DNA from: Ceratothoa steindachneri
Lineage: Eukaryota; Arthropoda; Malacostraca; Isopoda; Cymothoidae
NCBI GenBank assembly: GCA_963969495.1
Contig: OZ018330.1
Coordinates: 69,549,210-69,613,209 of the forward strand
Direction of reading: 5' to 3'
Length of the DNA stretch: 64,000 nucleotides
Position numbers and translations under genes: made by a program. Each line of letters starts with the position of its first letter. Position 1 is the stretch's first letter. A model generated the notes under the pieces. It had not been told where the DNA came from. It saw nothing but the letters and a program-made list of their open reading frames with translations, and ran no database searches. Positions 32,050 to 43,235 of the stretch are shown in pieces.

Positions 32050-35000
32050 GTAAAAAATTTAAAAGCTGTCTTGTTTAACGCTAGGTCTATTAGGAATAAA
32101 TTACTAGAGCTTAAAGCGTTTGTAGCACTAGAAACATATGATATAATAGGTATTACAGAGAGCTGGATTCATTGTAATTCGCGAGATTTCATTGGTGAAT
32201 TTCAATTAGAAGGTTATAAAGTGTTCCATAAAGACAGAATAGAAACGGAAAGTGGAGGCGTGATTTTATATATAAGAAATAATCTCTATCCAACAGACTA
32301 ATATATGCTCTGAATTCGAACTCATAGGAGTCAAACTAAATTTTGAAAGGAGTCTGTATGTATATTTAGCTTACCAAAGCCCCCATCAAACAGTAGACGT
32401 AGATAAAAGATTCTACGACTGCCTAACAAATGAGATAAACAAGAAAATATGTTTAATTTTTGGCGATTTCAATTGCGGACGAGTAGACTGGTCTATAAAA
32501 ACCTCTGACGCGGAAAGATACAGATTAATTAATTTTACTGACGATAACCTATTAACCCAGTGGGTCAAAGAAGCCACAAGTGGTCCTAATATCTCAGATA
32601 TAGTTTTAACTAGCGACGATGATTTGATTTCCAATCTGAGCGTAGGAGACAAGTTTGGTAATAGTGACTACAATATAATTGATTTTAATATCAACGTACC
32701 ATGCATCAAAAGAAAAGTATGTATTACCAAGCTAGACTTCAAAAGAGCAAATTTGGAGGGGTTAAAAGAGAGCTTGTGTCATTACGAACTAAGTTTTGGC
32801 CATATAAATGAAATCTGAAAAAACTTTAAAGAAAATCTGATGAACAAACAGTCGCATTTCATTCCATCAAAATCATGGGAAGTTGGTAGTGTCAAACAAC
32901 CAAAATGGTTAACAAAAGAAATTAAGAAAAGTATTAGGGACAAAGACAGAGCATATAAGCTACTCAAAAATAAAAAAAACTCGGGCAGCATCAAAGAAAA
33001 ATATATCCAACTGCATAGGTGGGCGCATTAACCGATGAATCGATAATCGATAAATCCAAAATTATAATACAATATTGATTATTGACTATATATACGAGTA
33101 GCGTTATTTTATAATACAATAGTAAAAATATTTGAATACTGTTTTCTAGTTTCTTACCTGGTAAAGCTCTCCTTCATCTCCTCATAGGTTTTGAGGATCC
33201 TCCTCACAGCTCGGACCTACATATTTCTGCCTCCAAGGTACGCGCGGCTCGCCCCTGTGCTAAACTGGATCCAAAAACTGAACTGAAATTATCGATTATC
33301 GCTAGTTTGGAACCAAAAGTATCGGCGATACCGATTAATCGATAACGTGGAAAAAAATGTCGGATAACGCGATATCGTTATCGCAAAAACGCCCACCTAT
33401 GCCCAACTGAAAATAAAAGTTAAAAGGGAAATTAAAAGAGCCAAGCGAAATGAAAAGATTAGAGTGGCCTTAAACTGTAAGACAAACCCTAAATAATTCT
33501 TCGCATTGGTAAACAGTAGGAAACCAATCGAAAATAATTTAGGACCCGTCAAAGACACGAATGGTGTTTTGCAATACAACGATGTAAAAATAGCAAATGT
33601 TTAAAACGAATACTTTGCAACGGTATTCACCAAGGATGAGTCCGACGTTATTCTAACACCTAACAGCAGATATTCTGGCAATAATCCTCTAAAATCAATA
33701 GAGTGTTCAGTTAATGATGTTAAGATACTCATCGACAAAATGAATAAATTTAAATCGCCTGGTCCGGACATGATTGTCCCAAGGGTCATAAAAGAAGTTA
33801 AAGATTCCATAGCCGAACATATAACACAAATTTTTTAATCTTTCTCTCGAAAGAGGATGTGTCCCAGAAGATTGGAAATTGGCTAATATAACTCCAATAT
33901 TTAAGAAAGGTTGCAAAGAGTCAGCCAACAATTGCCGCCCTATAAGCTTAACATCGGTGGTGGGAAAAATGCCCGAGCGCCTTATCGCAGAAAAAATAGT
34001 TGAACATATTGAAGTGAATGCATTATTACGTGACTCTCAACATGGTTTTAGAAAACAAAGATCGTGCCTGACTAATCTCTTGGAATTATTTCACCACATA
34101 AATTTAATTTATGACACAGAAAGGTCAGTTGACATTTTGTATTTATATTTTCAGAAGGCCTTTGATAAAGTACCACATGCAAAGTTAATGACAAAAATTA
34201 GAACATTAGGAATAATAGGAGAAGTTACAAATTGGATCGAGAACTGGCTCACAAATCGTAGGCAGAGAGTTGTAATTAATGGTCAATCAACCGATTGGAC
34301 ATCTGTTAGTAGTGGAGTTACACAGGGGTCAGTGTTGGGACCATTACTCTTCATTATATATGTAAACGATATTGACATCGGATTGGTAACAAAGAATTCA
34401 AAATTTGCTGATGACTGTAAATTGAGTTAAGGTATAATTAGTGAGGATGACATCAAAGACTTTCAGGAAGATATTGTAAAGTGGGATTTGCCTTTGAACC
34501 TAGATAAATGCAAAATAATGCACATAGGCAATATAAATCCCAAAGCTGAATACAAGATATTTGATAGAACAATGACATGCACAGGTAAAGAAAAAGATCT
34601 AGGCATTTATGTAACTAGTGATCTCAAATTTTCTCAGCAATGTGTAGAGGTGGAGAAAAAAAAGCCTTAAAGATATTTGGTTATATTAAAAGACAATTTA
34701 GCTACAAAAACGACACAATAATCTTGAATACGTATAATGCCTTAGTAAGACCCCAATTAGAGTACTGTGTGCAGGTTTGGTCGCCATATTTGAAAAAAGA
34801 CATTGAGAGATTGGAGAGGGTCCAAGCCAGAGCGACAAAATTAATTCCAAATTTTAAAAAATTACAATTACAAAAAGCGACTCGAAAAGTTACACCTATT
34901 TAGCCTGGAAACAAGACGCATTAGAAGTCAATTAATCAAAGTATACACAATTTTGAGAGGAATAGAAAATGTTGACCACTCTATCTGGTTCGAATCTAAT

Positions 35001-35160
35001 AAAAATTATAATCGTAACAATGGCATGAAGCTTGTTCCCAGACAATTTAGAACAACCCTTTGCGGAAACTTTTTTTTTCATATAGAATAGTTAAAGTGTG
35101 GAATCAGAGGACGGATGAAATAGTGTCGAGCAAAACTGTAGAAACTTTTTAAAAAAGATG
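32050..35160 (+). pseudogene. CR1-like ORF2, subfamily B, split by a hAT-like element
   Basis: Endonuclease: AVLFNARSIRNKLLELKAF (32064), IIGITESWI, TESGGVILYIRNN, LIFGDFNCGRVDW (32455), VKEATSGPNISDIVLTSDDD, FGNSDYNIIDF (SDY replaces SDH). Linker: QPKWLTKEIKKSI, then the insertion at 33014. Resumes KVKREIKRAKRNEK, NKFKSPGPDMIVPR (33745). RT: ANITPIFKKGCKES (33880), HGFRKQRSCLTNLLEL, LYFQKAFDKVPH (first Asp changed to Tyr), [29 protein letters not shown] (34400). Thumb and C-terminal blocks continue past 34900. Frame breaks near 32300, 33600, 33840, 34430 and 34665. Confidence 0.87.
33014..33401. mobile_element. hAT-like non-autonomous DNA element
   Basis: 388 bp with terminal inverted repeats CATAGGTGGGCG and CGCCCACCTATG. 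The flanks TCCAACTG (33006-33013) and CCCAACTG (33402-33409) are an 8-bp target duplication with one difference; 8 bp is the hAT signature, as is a CA-start with a GGTGGGC core. The interior repeats AATCGATAATCGATAA-type words on both sides. No transposase. Removal of the element and one flank restores CR1 ORF2 (IQLKIKVKREIK). Confidence 0.87.
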
Positions 35161-35471
35161 AGACAAAGTTATTAGAAACTTAAAGTATTGAAACGCACTA
35201 TAACAAGTGTTAATTAATGTTACAATCGAAAAGTTTGAGTAGACAAGCAGCTGAAAATAGTACCGCTAAGTGAAAATAAAACCACTAAATAGATATGCTT
35301 CAGCTTTACTATAAAAAATTCCTGACTGTGTTCTTCCGCCCCTAGCACAATCAGGTATCCTTTCAATTTTTCCTTGCCCGAAGTTTTGGGTGAGAGAGTT
35401 GGGTGGGGAGAGCTTTGATCTGTTCTATACTTGCCTTTTGAGGTACCTTAACTCAATGTAACTTAATGTAA

Positions 35472-35472
<1 letters not shown>

Positions 35473-35504
<32 letters not shown>
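35473..35504. repeat. (CT)n microsatellite
   Basis: Pure CT run directly after the tail of the subfamily B copy and directly before a truncated subfamily A copy. Confidence 0.95.
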
Positions 35505-35508
<4 letters not shown>

Positions 35509-36255
35509 GGGCACTGCTATTGAATCCACGGACACTGAGAAGGACTTGGGTGTAACAATCACTAGTGACCTCAAGTTCTCGAAACAGTGCATTGAGGCGG
35601 AGAAAAAGGGCCAAAGGATGCTAGGCTATATTAAGCGCCAGTTTGGTTATCGGAACTAGGAGATTGTACTGTGACTGTACAACTCACTTGTCCGACCGCA
35701 CCTGGAGTATGCCGTACAATTTTGGAGTCCTTCATTGCGAAAGGACATCGCGAGATTGGAACGCGTACAAGCCAGGGCAACCAAGCTGATTTCCTCTATC
35801 TGACATAAAAGTTATGAGGATAGACTAAGGGAATTAGATCTGTTCTCGCTGGAAACCCGTACACTGCGTGGTCAGCTCATCGAAGTTTTCAAAATACTTC
35901 AAGGGTTCGACAATGTTGACTACCGGGATATGTTCACACTGAGTGAGAACAGAACGCACAATCACGGCTTCAAACTTGAACTGAAGCGTTACAACCGCAA
36001 TCTGTGTGGAATTTTTTTCACCTACAGTATCTTCGGTATGTGGAACGCACTTCCAGTGGAAGTTGTCAACAGTGAATCTGTTGACCAGTTCAAGCCAAGA
36101 CTAGAAAAGGTCTTGAAAAGTGGCCGTTTAGGGACGCAAAACAATTGAGCAGCAATGTGCCCGCTCGATTGCTAGTCTAAAGGTACCCTCTTTGAATGGA
36201 CCTTAAGGTCTCCTAGGGTACCTTCTTTCCTTGTTGTTACTCCTTGTTGTTGTTA
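35505..36255 (+). mobile_element. CR1-like LINE (subfamily A), 5'-truncated copy 5
   Basis: Begins TTAAGGGCACTGCTATTG after (CT)n, in the RT thumb. Blocks: [40 protein letters not shown] region, RLRELDLFSLETRTLRGQLIEVF, and a clean C-terminal piece 35930-36148 (MFTLSENRTHNHGFKLELKRYNR ...). Stops at the tyrosine-arginine-asparagine block near 35659 (TAG) and near 35803 (TGA). The tail is expanded: CTTTCCTTGTTGTTACTCC then TTGTTGTTGTTAC, ending at 36255. Confidence 0.87.
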
Positions 36256-36300
36256 CTCTCTCTCTCTCTCTTTCTCTCTTTCTCTCTCTCTCTCACACAC
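36256..36300. repeat. (CT)n microsatellite
   Basis: CT repeat with two TTTCT interruptions and a terminal CACACAC; separates copy 5 from the next fragment. Confidence 0.93.
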
Positions 36301-36809
36301 TGACAGGGGAGTGTCCCACCCGTGGACATGATTCAAAACTTCAGGCTAAAAGAGCCACTATGGATGTAATAAAAAACTTCTTAACTTACTCGATTATTAA
36401 TGATTGGAATAATTTGCCAAACGAGTTATTGGACAGCAGCACTATAGATTCATTTAAAATGAGATTAGACAAACACTTAACAAATATTGGAATTGTTTAG
36501 CATAAGCTACAAAATAAAATAATATTACAAAAATATAACTCTTTCAGGTGTATGTAAGTGGTTTTCACATTCATTTCATTTAATTACTATTCAATGCAAA
36601 TTTCCTTCAGGTACTGTCTTCTTACACCTGCAAGGTACTTTTCCCAAATTATTTCATGTACGGCTTTTGCCGGAGGGAGTGGAAGGCCTAAAACTTTTCT
36701 ATCCTTTACTTCTACTATTCTATGTGTAAGTGGCAGTAGATTTAAGGCCAGATCACCTTAGTCTGGGCCGTAAGGCCCATGTGATCTGTGTATCTATGTA
36801 ACTCTATGT

Positions 36810-36812
<3 letters not shown>
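36301..36812 (+). mobile_element. CR1-like LINE (third subfamily), 3'-end fragment
   Basis: Only the last part of ORF2 (to the stop at 36498-36500) and a 310-bp 3' UTR. The C-terminus reads FLTYSIINDWNNLPNELLDSS and SFKMRLDKHL, the same architecture as other copies but different sequence. The 3' UTR is unrelated to those of A and B, yet the tail is again a doubled ATGTAAC word, CTATGTAACTCTATGTAAC (36794-36812), followed directly by (TC)n. Confidence 0.83.
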
Positions 36813-36846
<34 letters not shown>

Positions 36847-36870
36847 TCTCTCTCTCTCCCCCTCCCTCCC
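36813..36870. repeat. (TC)n microsatellite
   Basis: TC repeat of about 45 bp grading into C-rich CCCCCTCCCTCC, between two CR1-like fragments. Confidence 0.95.
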
Positions 36871-39064
36871 CAAGGCAGAGCCTGCAACTAGTAAATCAAG
36901 GAAACTCGATTTGAGAAGAGCAAACTTTGCAGGTCTACGCGCGGGACTGACTGACGCGAGGCTAGAAGAGGGCGATGCTGTTGAAGACTCTCGGAACAGT
37001 TTCAAAACCACATTCATGAGTCTTCAATCGCGTTTTATCCCTCCGAAAAGCTCCCGTCGCTCCTCTGTTCAACCAAAGTGGTTTAATCGAGAAATCGGGC
37101 AACTGCTTAGGGAGAAGAGAAATGTGTACCTGCAATCGAAGATCTCGGGTGACTTTGACGAATACCGGAGGCTAGCCAGGAGAGTGAAGTCCAGTATAAG
37201 GGCGGCTAAGCAGTCTGAGGAACTCCGAGTGGCGAGACTCTGTAAAGAGAATCCCAAGGAGTTTTTTGGATATGTGAACAGCCGTAAACCAATCCGTCGA
37301 ACGATAAGCACTTTGAGGAATGAAGAGGGGACATTAAAGCATTTAGATGCAGAAAATGCTAACCTCCTCAACGACTACTTCTCTTCAGTGTTTACTGAAG
37401 AGTGTGGTCCCATCCCCCAGCCGACGGATTCCTACTCGTGGAAAAAGCTGGAGGATATGGACTTTACCGAAGGAGAAATAAAGAAAAAGATCACTGACCT
37501 ATAGACGAATAAGTCTCCTGGACCGGATGGGTTTCTACCTAAAGTGTTGAAGGAAGTGTGCGATTAAGTATCACGACATCTGTGCGCTATCTTTAACATG
37601 TCAATCCGGACCAAATGCGTTCCTAGAGACTGGCGTGAGGTGGAGGTGACTCCTATCTTCAAGAAAGGAGACCGTAACCAACCGACGAACTACCGACCTA
37701 TCAGTTTGACTTCGATAGTCGGTAAACTCAAGGAAAGTATCATGGTGGACAAAGTGACGTCGTATTTAGAGTCAAACCTGCTACTCAGGAGTTCCCAGCA
37801 CGGCTTCCGAAGGCAACGGTTATGCCTGACGAACCTTGTAGAATTCTTCCACTTCGTTTTCAGTGAGCACGATCGGGACAAGGCGGTGGATGTGGTCTAC
37901 CTAGACTTTTAGAAAGCCTTTGATAAGGTACCACACCGCCGCCTTCTCCTGAAAGTGCAAGCGGTTGGCATAGACGGAAAGGTAGCCGGCTGGATCGAGA
38001 ACTGGCTAAGTGGCAGACCGCAACGGGTGGTGGTGAATGGACAGTCTTCTAAGTGGGTGCCCGTTACTAGCGGGGTGCCTTAAGGTTCTGTCCTGGGAAG
38101 ACTACTATTTATCATCTACGTCAACGACATGGACGGTGACATGGTTGCCAAGATTTCCAAATTTGCCGACGATGCCAAGCTTGGTATGAACGTTGCAAAG
38201 GATGGAAATACTGCCCGCCTGCAGGAAGATCTTGGAAAGATTGGGGAGTGGTCGAACACGTGGAAAATGCCTTTTAACGTGGGGAAATGCAAAGTGATGC
38301 ATATCGGCCACAGAAACCCCCAATCTCAGTATATCCTTAAGGGCACTGCTCTTGAATCGAGTGACACTGAGAAGGACTTGGGTGTTACTATCACTAGTGA
38401 CCTCAAGTTCTCGAAGCAGTGCATTGAGGCGGAGAAAATGGCCCAAAGGATGATAGGCTATATTAAGTGCCAGTTTGGTTATCGGAACCAGGAGATTGTA
38501 CTGTGCCTGTACAACTCACTTGTCCGCCGGCACTTGGAGTATGCCGTACAATTTTGGAGTCCTTACTTGCGAAAGGACATTGCGAGATTGGAACGCGTAC
38601 AAGCCAGGGCAACCAAGCTGATTCCCTCTATCCGACATAAAAGCTATGAGGATAGACTAAGGGAATTAGATCTGTTCTCGCTGGAAACCCGTACACTGCG
38701 TGGTCAGCTCATCGAAGTTTTCAAAATACTTCGAGGGTTCGACAATGTTGACTACCGGGATATTTTCACACTGAGTGAGAACAGAAAGCGCAATCACGGC
38801 TTCAAACTTGAACTGAAGCGTTACAACCGCAATCTATGTGGAAATTTTTTCACCTACAGTATCTGCGGTAAGTGAAACGCACTTCTAAGGAAGTTGTCAA
38901 CAGTAAATCTGTTGACCAGTTCAAGTCAAGACTAGATAAAGTCTGGAAAAGCAGCCGTTAAGGGACGCAAAACAATTGAGCAGCCATGTGCCCGCTCAAT
39001 TGCTAGTCCAAAGGTACCCTCTTTGAATGGACCGTAAGGTCTCCTAGATACTTACTTTCCTTGT

Positions 39065-39067
<3 letters not shown>
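36871..39067 (+). mobile_element. CR1-like LINE (subfamily A), long 5'-truncated copy 6
   Basis: Begins CAAGGCAGAGCCTGC after the microsatellite, at the end of the endonuclease domain, and keeps the rest of ORF2, the 3' UTR (GGTACCCTCTTTGAATGG) and a single tail CCTTGTTAC at 39059-39067. It serves as the empty-site reference for the nested insertion at 11540-18316. Confidence 0.9.
36872..38960 (+). pseudogene. CR1-like ORF2, linker to C-terminus, single frame with four stops (copy 6)
   Basis: Open pieces 36911-37504, 37598-37912 and 38129-38875 all lie in the same frame. Blocks: SSVQPKWFNREIGQLL, EFFGYVNSRKPIRRT, NKSPGPDGFLPKVLKEV, VTPIFKKGDRNQPTNYRPISLTS, HGFRRQRLCLTNLVEF, VVYLDF-stop-KAFDK, KISKFADDAKLGMN (catalytic FADD intact), GYRNQEIVLCLYNSLV, RATKLIPSIRHKSYEDRL and FTYSICGK. 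Stops occur at 37502 (TAG), about 37566 (TAA), 37910 (TAG) and about 38084 (TAA); three replace CAA or CAG codons of the copy 3 sequence. A late frameshift alters the last 30 residues. The least damaged reverse transcriptase of subfamily A here. Confidence 0.9.

Positions 39068-39113
<46 letters not shown>
39068..39113. repeat. (TC)n microsatellite
   Basis: Pure TC repeat of about 46 bp directly after the copy 6 tail and directly before the next fragment. Confidence 0.95.
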
Positions 39114-39116
<3 letters not shown>

Positions 39117-39483
39117 GGTCAGCTTATCGAAGTTTTCAAAATGCTTCGAGGGTTCGACAATGTTGACTACCGGGATATTTTCACACTGAGTGAGAACAGA
39201 ACGCGCAATCACGGCTTCAAACTTGAACTGAAGCGTTACAACCGCAATCTGTGTGGAAATTTTTTCACCTACAGTATCTGCGGTAAGGGAAACGCACTTC
39301 TAAGGAAGTTGTCAACAGTGAATCTGTTGATCAGTTCAAGTCAAGACTAGACAAAGAATTGAAAAGCGGCCGTTTAGGGACGCAAAACAATTGAGCAGCC
39401 ACGTGCCTGCTCGATTGATAGTCCAAAGGTACCCTCTTTGAATGGACCGTAAGGTCTCCTAGGTTACTCACTTTCCTTGTTAC
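39114..39483 (+). mobile_element. CR1-like LINE (subfamily A), 3'-end fragment copy 7
   Basis: Starts TCGTGGTCAGCTTATCG and ends with tail CCTTGTTAC (39475-39483). It is almost identical to 38698-39067 and shares that copy's private lesion (GGTAAGNGAAACGCACTTC where others read GGAACGCACTTCCAGTGG). It is therefore more likely a tandem duplicate of the end of copy 6 than an independent insertion. Confidence 0.87.
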
Positions 39484-39493
39484 TCTTTCTCTC
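39484..39493. repeat. Short (TC)n tract
   Basis: TCTTTCTCTC only; joins copy 7 to a subfamily B copy. Confidence 0.8.
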
Positions 39494-41659
39494 GAAATTA
39501 ATATACCACGTGTCCTACAAAATGACACCACCGCTAAACTTAATTTCAAAAGGGCAAATTATGCTGAACTAAGAAAGAGTTTGAGCACTTTTAGGATAAA
39601 TAATGAAGAAATAAACGTAGCATGGCATGAATTTAAAAACAATCTTCTCAACAAACGGTTTCAATTTATACCACTGGCTGTTATTAAAGATAAAAATGTT
39701 AATAAACCGAAATGGCTATCTCAAGAAATTATGAAACTCATTAGAAACAGAGATAAAACATATAAAAGACTAAAATACAACCATAACATAGAAAACAGGA
39801 ATCATTATTCGGAATTGAGAAGAAAAGTTAAAGCCGAGATTACAAGAGCAAAACGAAATGAAGAAATAAGACCAGCTCAAAATTGCAAAAATAATCCTAA
39901 AGAGTTCTTTGCCTTAGTAAACAGCAGAAAACCCATAAAGAACAATATTGGCCCAATAAGAGATAAGTACAATAATTTGCAGTTCGATGATATTGGAATA
40001 GCAAACACTCTCAACGAATATTTTGTATCTGTTTTCACAAAAGAGCGTAACTCGTATGACTATACAGAAACACGTGAAATGGTTAATATTATACCACTCG
40101 AATCGATTCGATGCAGTGTCGACAACACAAAGAAACTAATCGAGAAGATAAATGAATTTAAATCCCCGGGACCGGATAAAATATACCCAAGAGTTTTAAA
40201 AGAAGTCATAAATCAAGTAGCAGAACATCTTACGCAAATTTTCAATTTATCCTAAGAGAGTGGAATTGTTCCTCAAGACTGGAAAATGGCAAATGTAACG
40301 CCAATATTTACGAATGGATGTAAAGAGTAACAAGGAGTAACAAGGAAAGTAAGTACTCTAGGAGACCTTACGGTCCATTCAAAGAGGGTACCTTTGGACT
40401 AGCAATCGAGCGGGCACATGGCTGCTCATTTGTCTTGCGTCCCTAAACGGTTAGCAATTTTCGCCCTATAAGTTTAACTTCCGTAGTTGGGAAACTCCTT
40501 GAAACTCACATTTCCAATACAATTGTAGAGCATTTAGAAAAGAATAAACTCCTAAATGATTCTCAGCATGGCTTCAGGAGAAAGAGATCTTGCCTCACAA
40601 ATTTACTAGAATTTTTTCACTATATAAATACCTTGTACGACAATAATAGATCGGTTCGTATCTTGTATCTAAACTCTTGAAAGGCATTTGATAAAGTTCC
40701 GCATAAGAAGTTGATGTGTAAAGTAAGAGCCTTTGGAATAAAAGGCAAAATTGGAAAATGGATAGAAAATTGGCTTACGGATAGAAAACAGCGAGTAGTT
40801 ATAAACGGACAAGCGTCAGAATGGGTTTCCGTTTGTAGTGGCGTCCCGCAAGGCTCTGTCCTTGGCCCGTTGCTATTCATTATGTACGTTAATGATATAG
40901 ATGATGGCCTACTATCGAAAATTTCTAAGTTTGCTGATGATTGTAAATTAGGAAAAGGGATAATTACTGAACAGGACGTTCAAGAATTTCAAAATGATAT
41001 TGATAAAATAGTAAGATGGACGGAAAAATGGGAATTGCCCTTAAATCTTGAAAAGTGTAAAATAATGCATATTGGTTATAATAATCCAAGGAGAGAATAC
41101 AAACTGTTCGACAATGAGATCAAAGAAACTGAAAATGAAAAAGACCTAGGTGTCTACATTACAAACGATCAAAAGTTTTCACAAGAGTGCATCGAAGTCG
41201 AAAAGAAAGCGCAAAGGATTCTTGGATATATAAGACGCCAAATCACTTTCAAAAATAAAATTACAATTCTGAATATGTACAATGCACTAGTAAGGCCACA
41301 ATTAGAATATTGTTCCCAAGCCTGGTCTCCTTACTTAAGAAAAGATATTGAGAAGTTAGAAAAAGTACAAGCCAGAGCCACGAAATTGATTCCAGAACTA
41401 AGGAATTATAGTTATGAAAAAAGATTAGAAAGATTAAATTTATTCAGCCTTGAAACAAGAAGATTGAGAGGTCAATTAATAGTAATGTTTAAAATACTAA
41501 AAGGAATAGCACATCTACTACGCGATCAAACGGAATGAAAATAAAACCCAAGAATTTTCGCACAAATATATGTGGGAACTCATTTGCGTATAAAATTGTG
41601 AACAAGTGGAATCAATTACCAGAGGATGTAGTGAAATGTAATACAGTAGAAAATTTTAG
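39494..41659 (+). pseudogene. CR1-like LINE (subfamily B), 5'- and 3'-truncated ORF2 copy
   Basis: ORF2 from just after the endonuclease to the last residues. 39581-40255 is open (KPKWLSQEIMKLIRNRD, EFFALVNSRKPIKNN, INEFKSPGPDKIYPRVLKEV). VTPIF-like follows and then a 126-bp antisense insertion at 40325. 40711-41538 is open for 275 codons with [51 protein letters not shown] (FADD intact), CKIMHIGYNN and a complete thumb to FSLETRRLRGQLIVMF. The C-terminus (ICGNSFAYKIVNKWNQLPEDVV) is cut at TVENFR by a minus-strand I-like LINE, so the 3' UTR and tail are missing. Confidence 0.88.
40325..40450 (-). mobile_element. Very short CR1-like (subfamily A) 3'-end insertion, antisense
   Basis: On the minus strand the last about 120 bp of subfamily A 3' UTR, including GGTACCCTCTTTGAATGG, ending in the tail CCTTGTTACTCCTTGTTAC. 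It splits the subfamily B RT between KGCKE-like and the PISLTS region. It is the only CR1-like piece of the chain in reverse orientation. On its strand the tail runs into CTCTTTAC, a short CT-rich target word. No clear target duplication. Confidence 0.87.
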
Positions 41660-43235
41660 GCCGCAGATGGCTCCCCCCACCCGTACGCGGAATCGACGAT
41701 CTCGCAAAAATTCAGATCTAAACATTGGGAGGCGTCCCCTCGCCCCCATCATGTGGATAGTCTCCATGATACCGTATCGCTATGCGGTATCATAGGCATT
41801 CTCCAGATCGAAAAACACCGTGGCGTAGTGCTGGCTACGAGGAAGACATCGCAGACGGCATTTTCCAGTCGGAGCAGAGCATCCGACGTGGAGTGGAACT
41901 TGCGGAAGCCGCACTGTGCAGAAGACAGATGGCTTCCACTGTCCAGGAAAAAGGCTAATCTAACATATACCAATTTCTCCATCAACTTGCACACGCAAGA
42001 GATTAGAGAGATTGGTTGGAAACCGGCCGGAGTTGAGTGATATCTACCAAGTTTGCGAAAGGTAAGCGCAGTAGCGCTTCGGCAGGAATATGGGAGGAGA
42101 CCCTCTAACCAGATCCTATTGAACAAATCTAAGAGAAAGGCCATGCCTCGCTCACCCAGGTGTCGAACATGACGTACGGGACATCGTCCGAACCATGCGC
42201 GATGACCGCGCACGAAGAAAGAGCGGAGTGCAACTCACTCACAGTAAACCTGTCGTTGAAGGGTTCTCCGCCTCTGGAGGTAAAGTCCAGCCGGTGGCCT
42301 TCCTCGACATCACGACGTGCATTAAATGCTGGCGAAGCAGCATCCCAGCTAGAGAATGCGGAAAAAGCGGTCGCGAAAGATTCCGCCACGGACGCGGGGT
42401 CCGAGATTGCGGTCCCATTTCCCTGAAAAACGGGAGGGGAATCCAGCGAGAACTTGCCCCAAATCCTTTTGACTCGCTTCCACACCTCTGCTAAAGGGGT
42501 CTTGCCGTTAAGTGAAGACACGTATGCCCGCCAAGAAGAGCGGCGGGCGTGCTTCGAAACATACCGGAACCTAGCCCGAAGAAATTCAGCGACAGTGAAA
42601 TCGTTTGGGCGGTGCTTATAGCACATGTAGGCATAACGCTTCTGTTTGAGGGCCGTCTCACACTCGGCCGACCACCAGGGGAGTGGTCGGCGTGAAAAAC
42701 GGCCAGACGTTCTAGGAATAGTATTCAGGCCCGTTGCGATGAGGTTACTGGAGACCTCAACGGCCTCATCTACCGACCTAAACTCCTCGACTGAGATAGA
42801 GAATTTAGTCATTTCCTGAAATGCAGGCCACCGCGCCCGCGCCAAGCACCACCGAGTGGGTTCTCAGGCGGCAGTTGCCCTGAAAATGATGTGTGAATAG
42901 GAAGTGATCACTACCATGGAGGTCATCGACCTACCTACAATCAAAATCAGGCTGTGCATCCGAAGAGCAAAAAGATGGTCAAGGCAAGAAAATGAAGCGG
43001 TTCTCGGACAGTGATGCGTAAACTCATCCACGTTTAGGACACCCATCACAAGCTCTTCGATCAGATCGGCAAGGACTTGTCCCCTAGGATTTATTGAGTA
43101 ATCTCCCCAGAAACGATGCCTGCCGTTCAGATCTCCAAGCAAGAGAAAGGGCCTGGGCAACCGTGCCACGACGCGGCGGAAGTCCCCCGCGTCGAAGTCA
43201 GTTGACAGTGGAATGTACGCAGAAATGATAGTATA
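41660..43235 (-). pseudogene. I-like ORF2, endonuclease to mid-RT (copy II)
   Basis: Reading leftwards from 43235: ISAYIPLSTDFD, LLLGDLNGRHRFWGDYS (43130), FTHHCPRTASFSCLD, then the linker from 42845 (ARARWPAFQEMTKFSISVEEF, WWSAECETALKQKRYAYM, SSWRAYVSSLNGKTPLAEVWKRVKRIWG), FTVSELHSALSSC, and the RT start (LGERGMAFLLDLFNRIWLEGLLP, LISCVCKLMEKLVYVRL, SSAQCGFRKFHSTSDALLRLE, 42210-41870). The F-x-D-L-E-K block is frameshifted and RT ends at the junction. Mariner at 43236 splits the endonuclease. Confidence 0.85.

Larger units (their letters stand above)
29745..35472 (+). mobile_element. CR1-like LINE (subfamily B), near-full-length copy with two nested DNA elements
   Basis: AT-rich element with 5' UTR (29745-30038), ORF1 (30039-31945), ORF2 (about 32050-35160) and 3' UTR ending in CAATGTAACTTAATGTAAC (35454-35472). 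Subtracting the MITE (968 bp) and hAT-like insertion (388 bp) leaves about 4.35 kb. Amino-acid blocks match subfamily A throughout, while base composition is far more AT-rich. Many stops and frameshifts. Confidence 0.87.

Noticed and set aside
41535..41795. 86-codon ORF as a fused protein
   Set aside because: It crosses the CR1/I-like junction and reads the second half antisense to the I-like reverse transcriptase.
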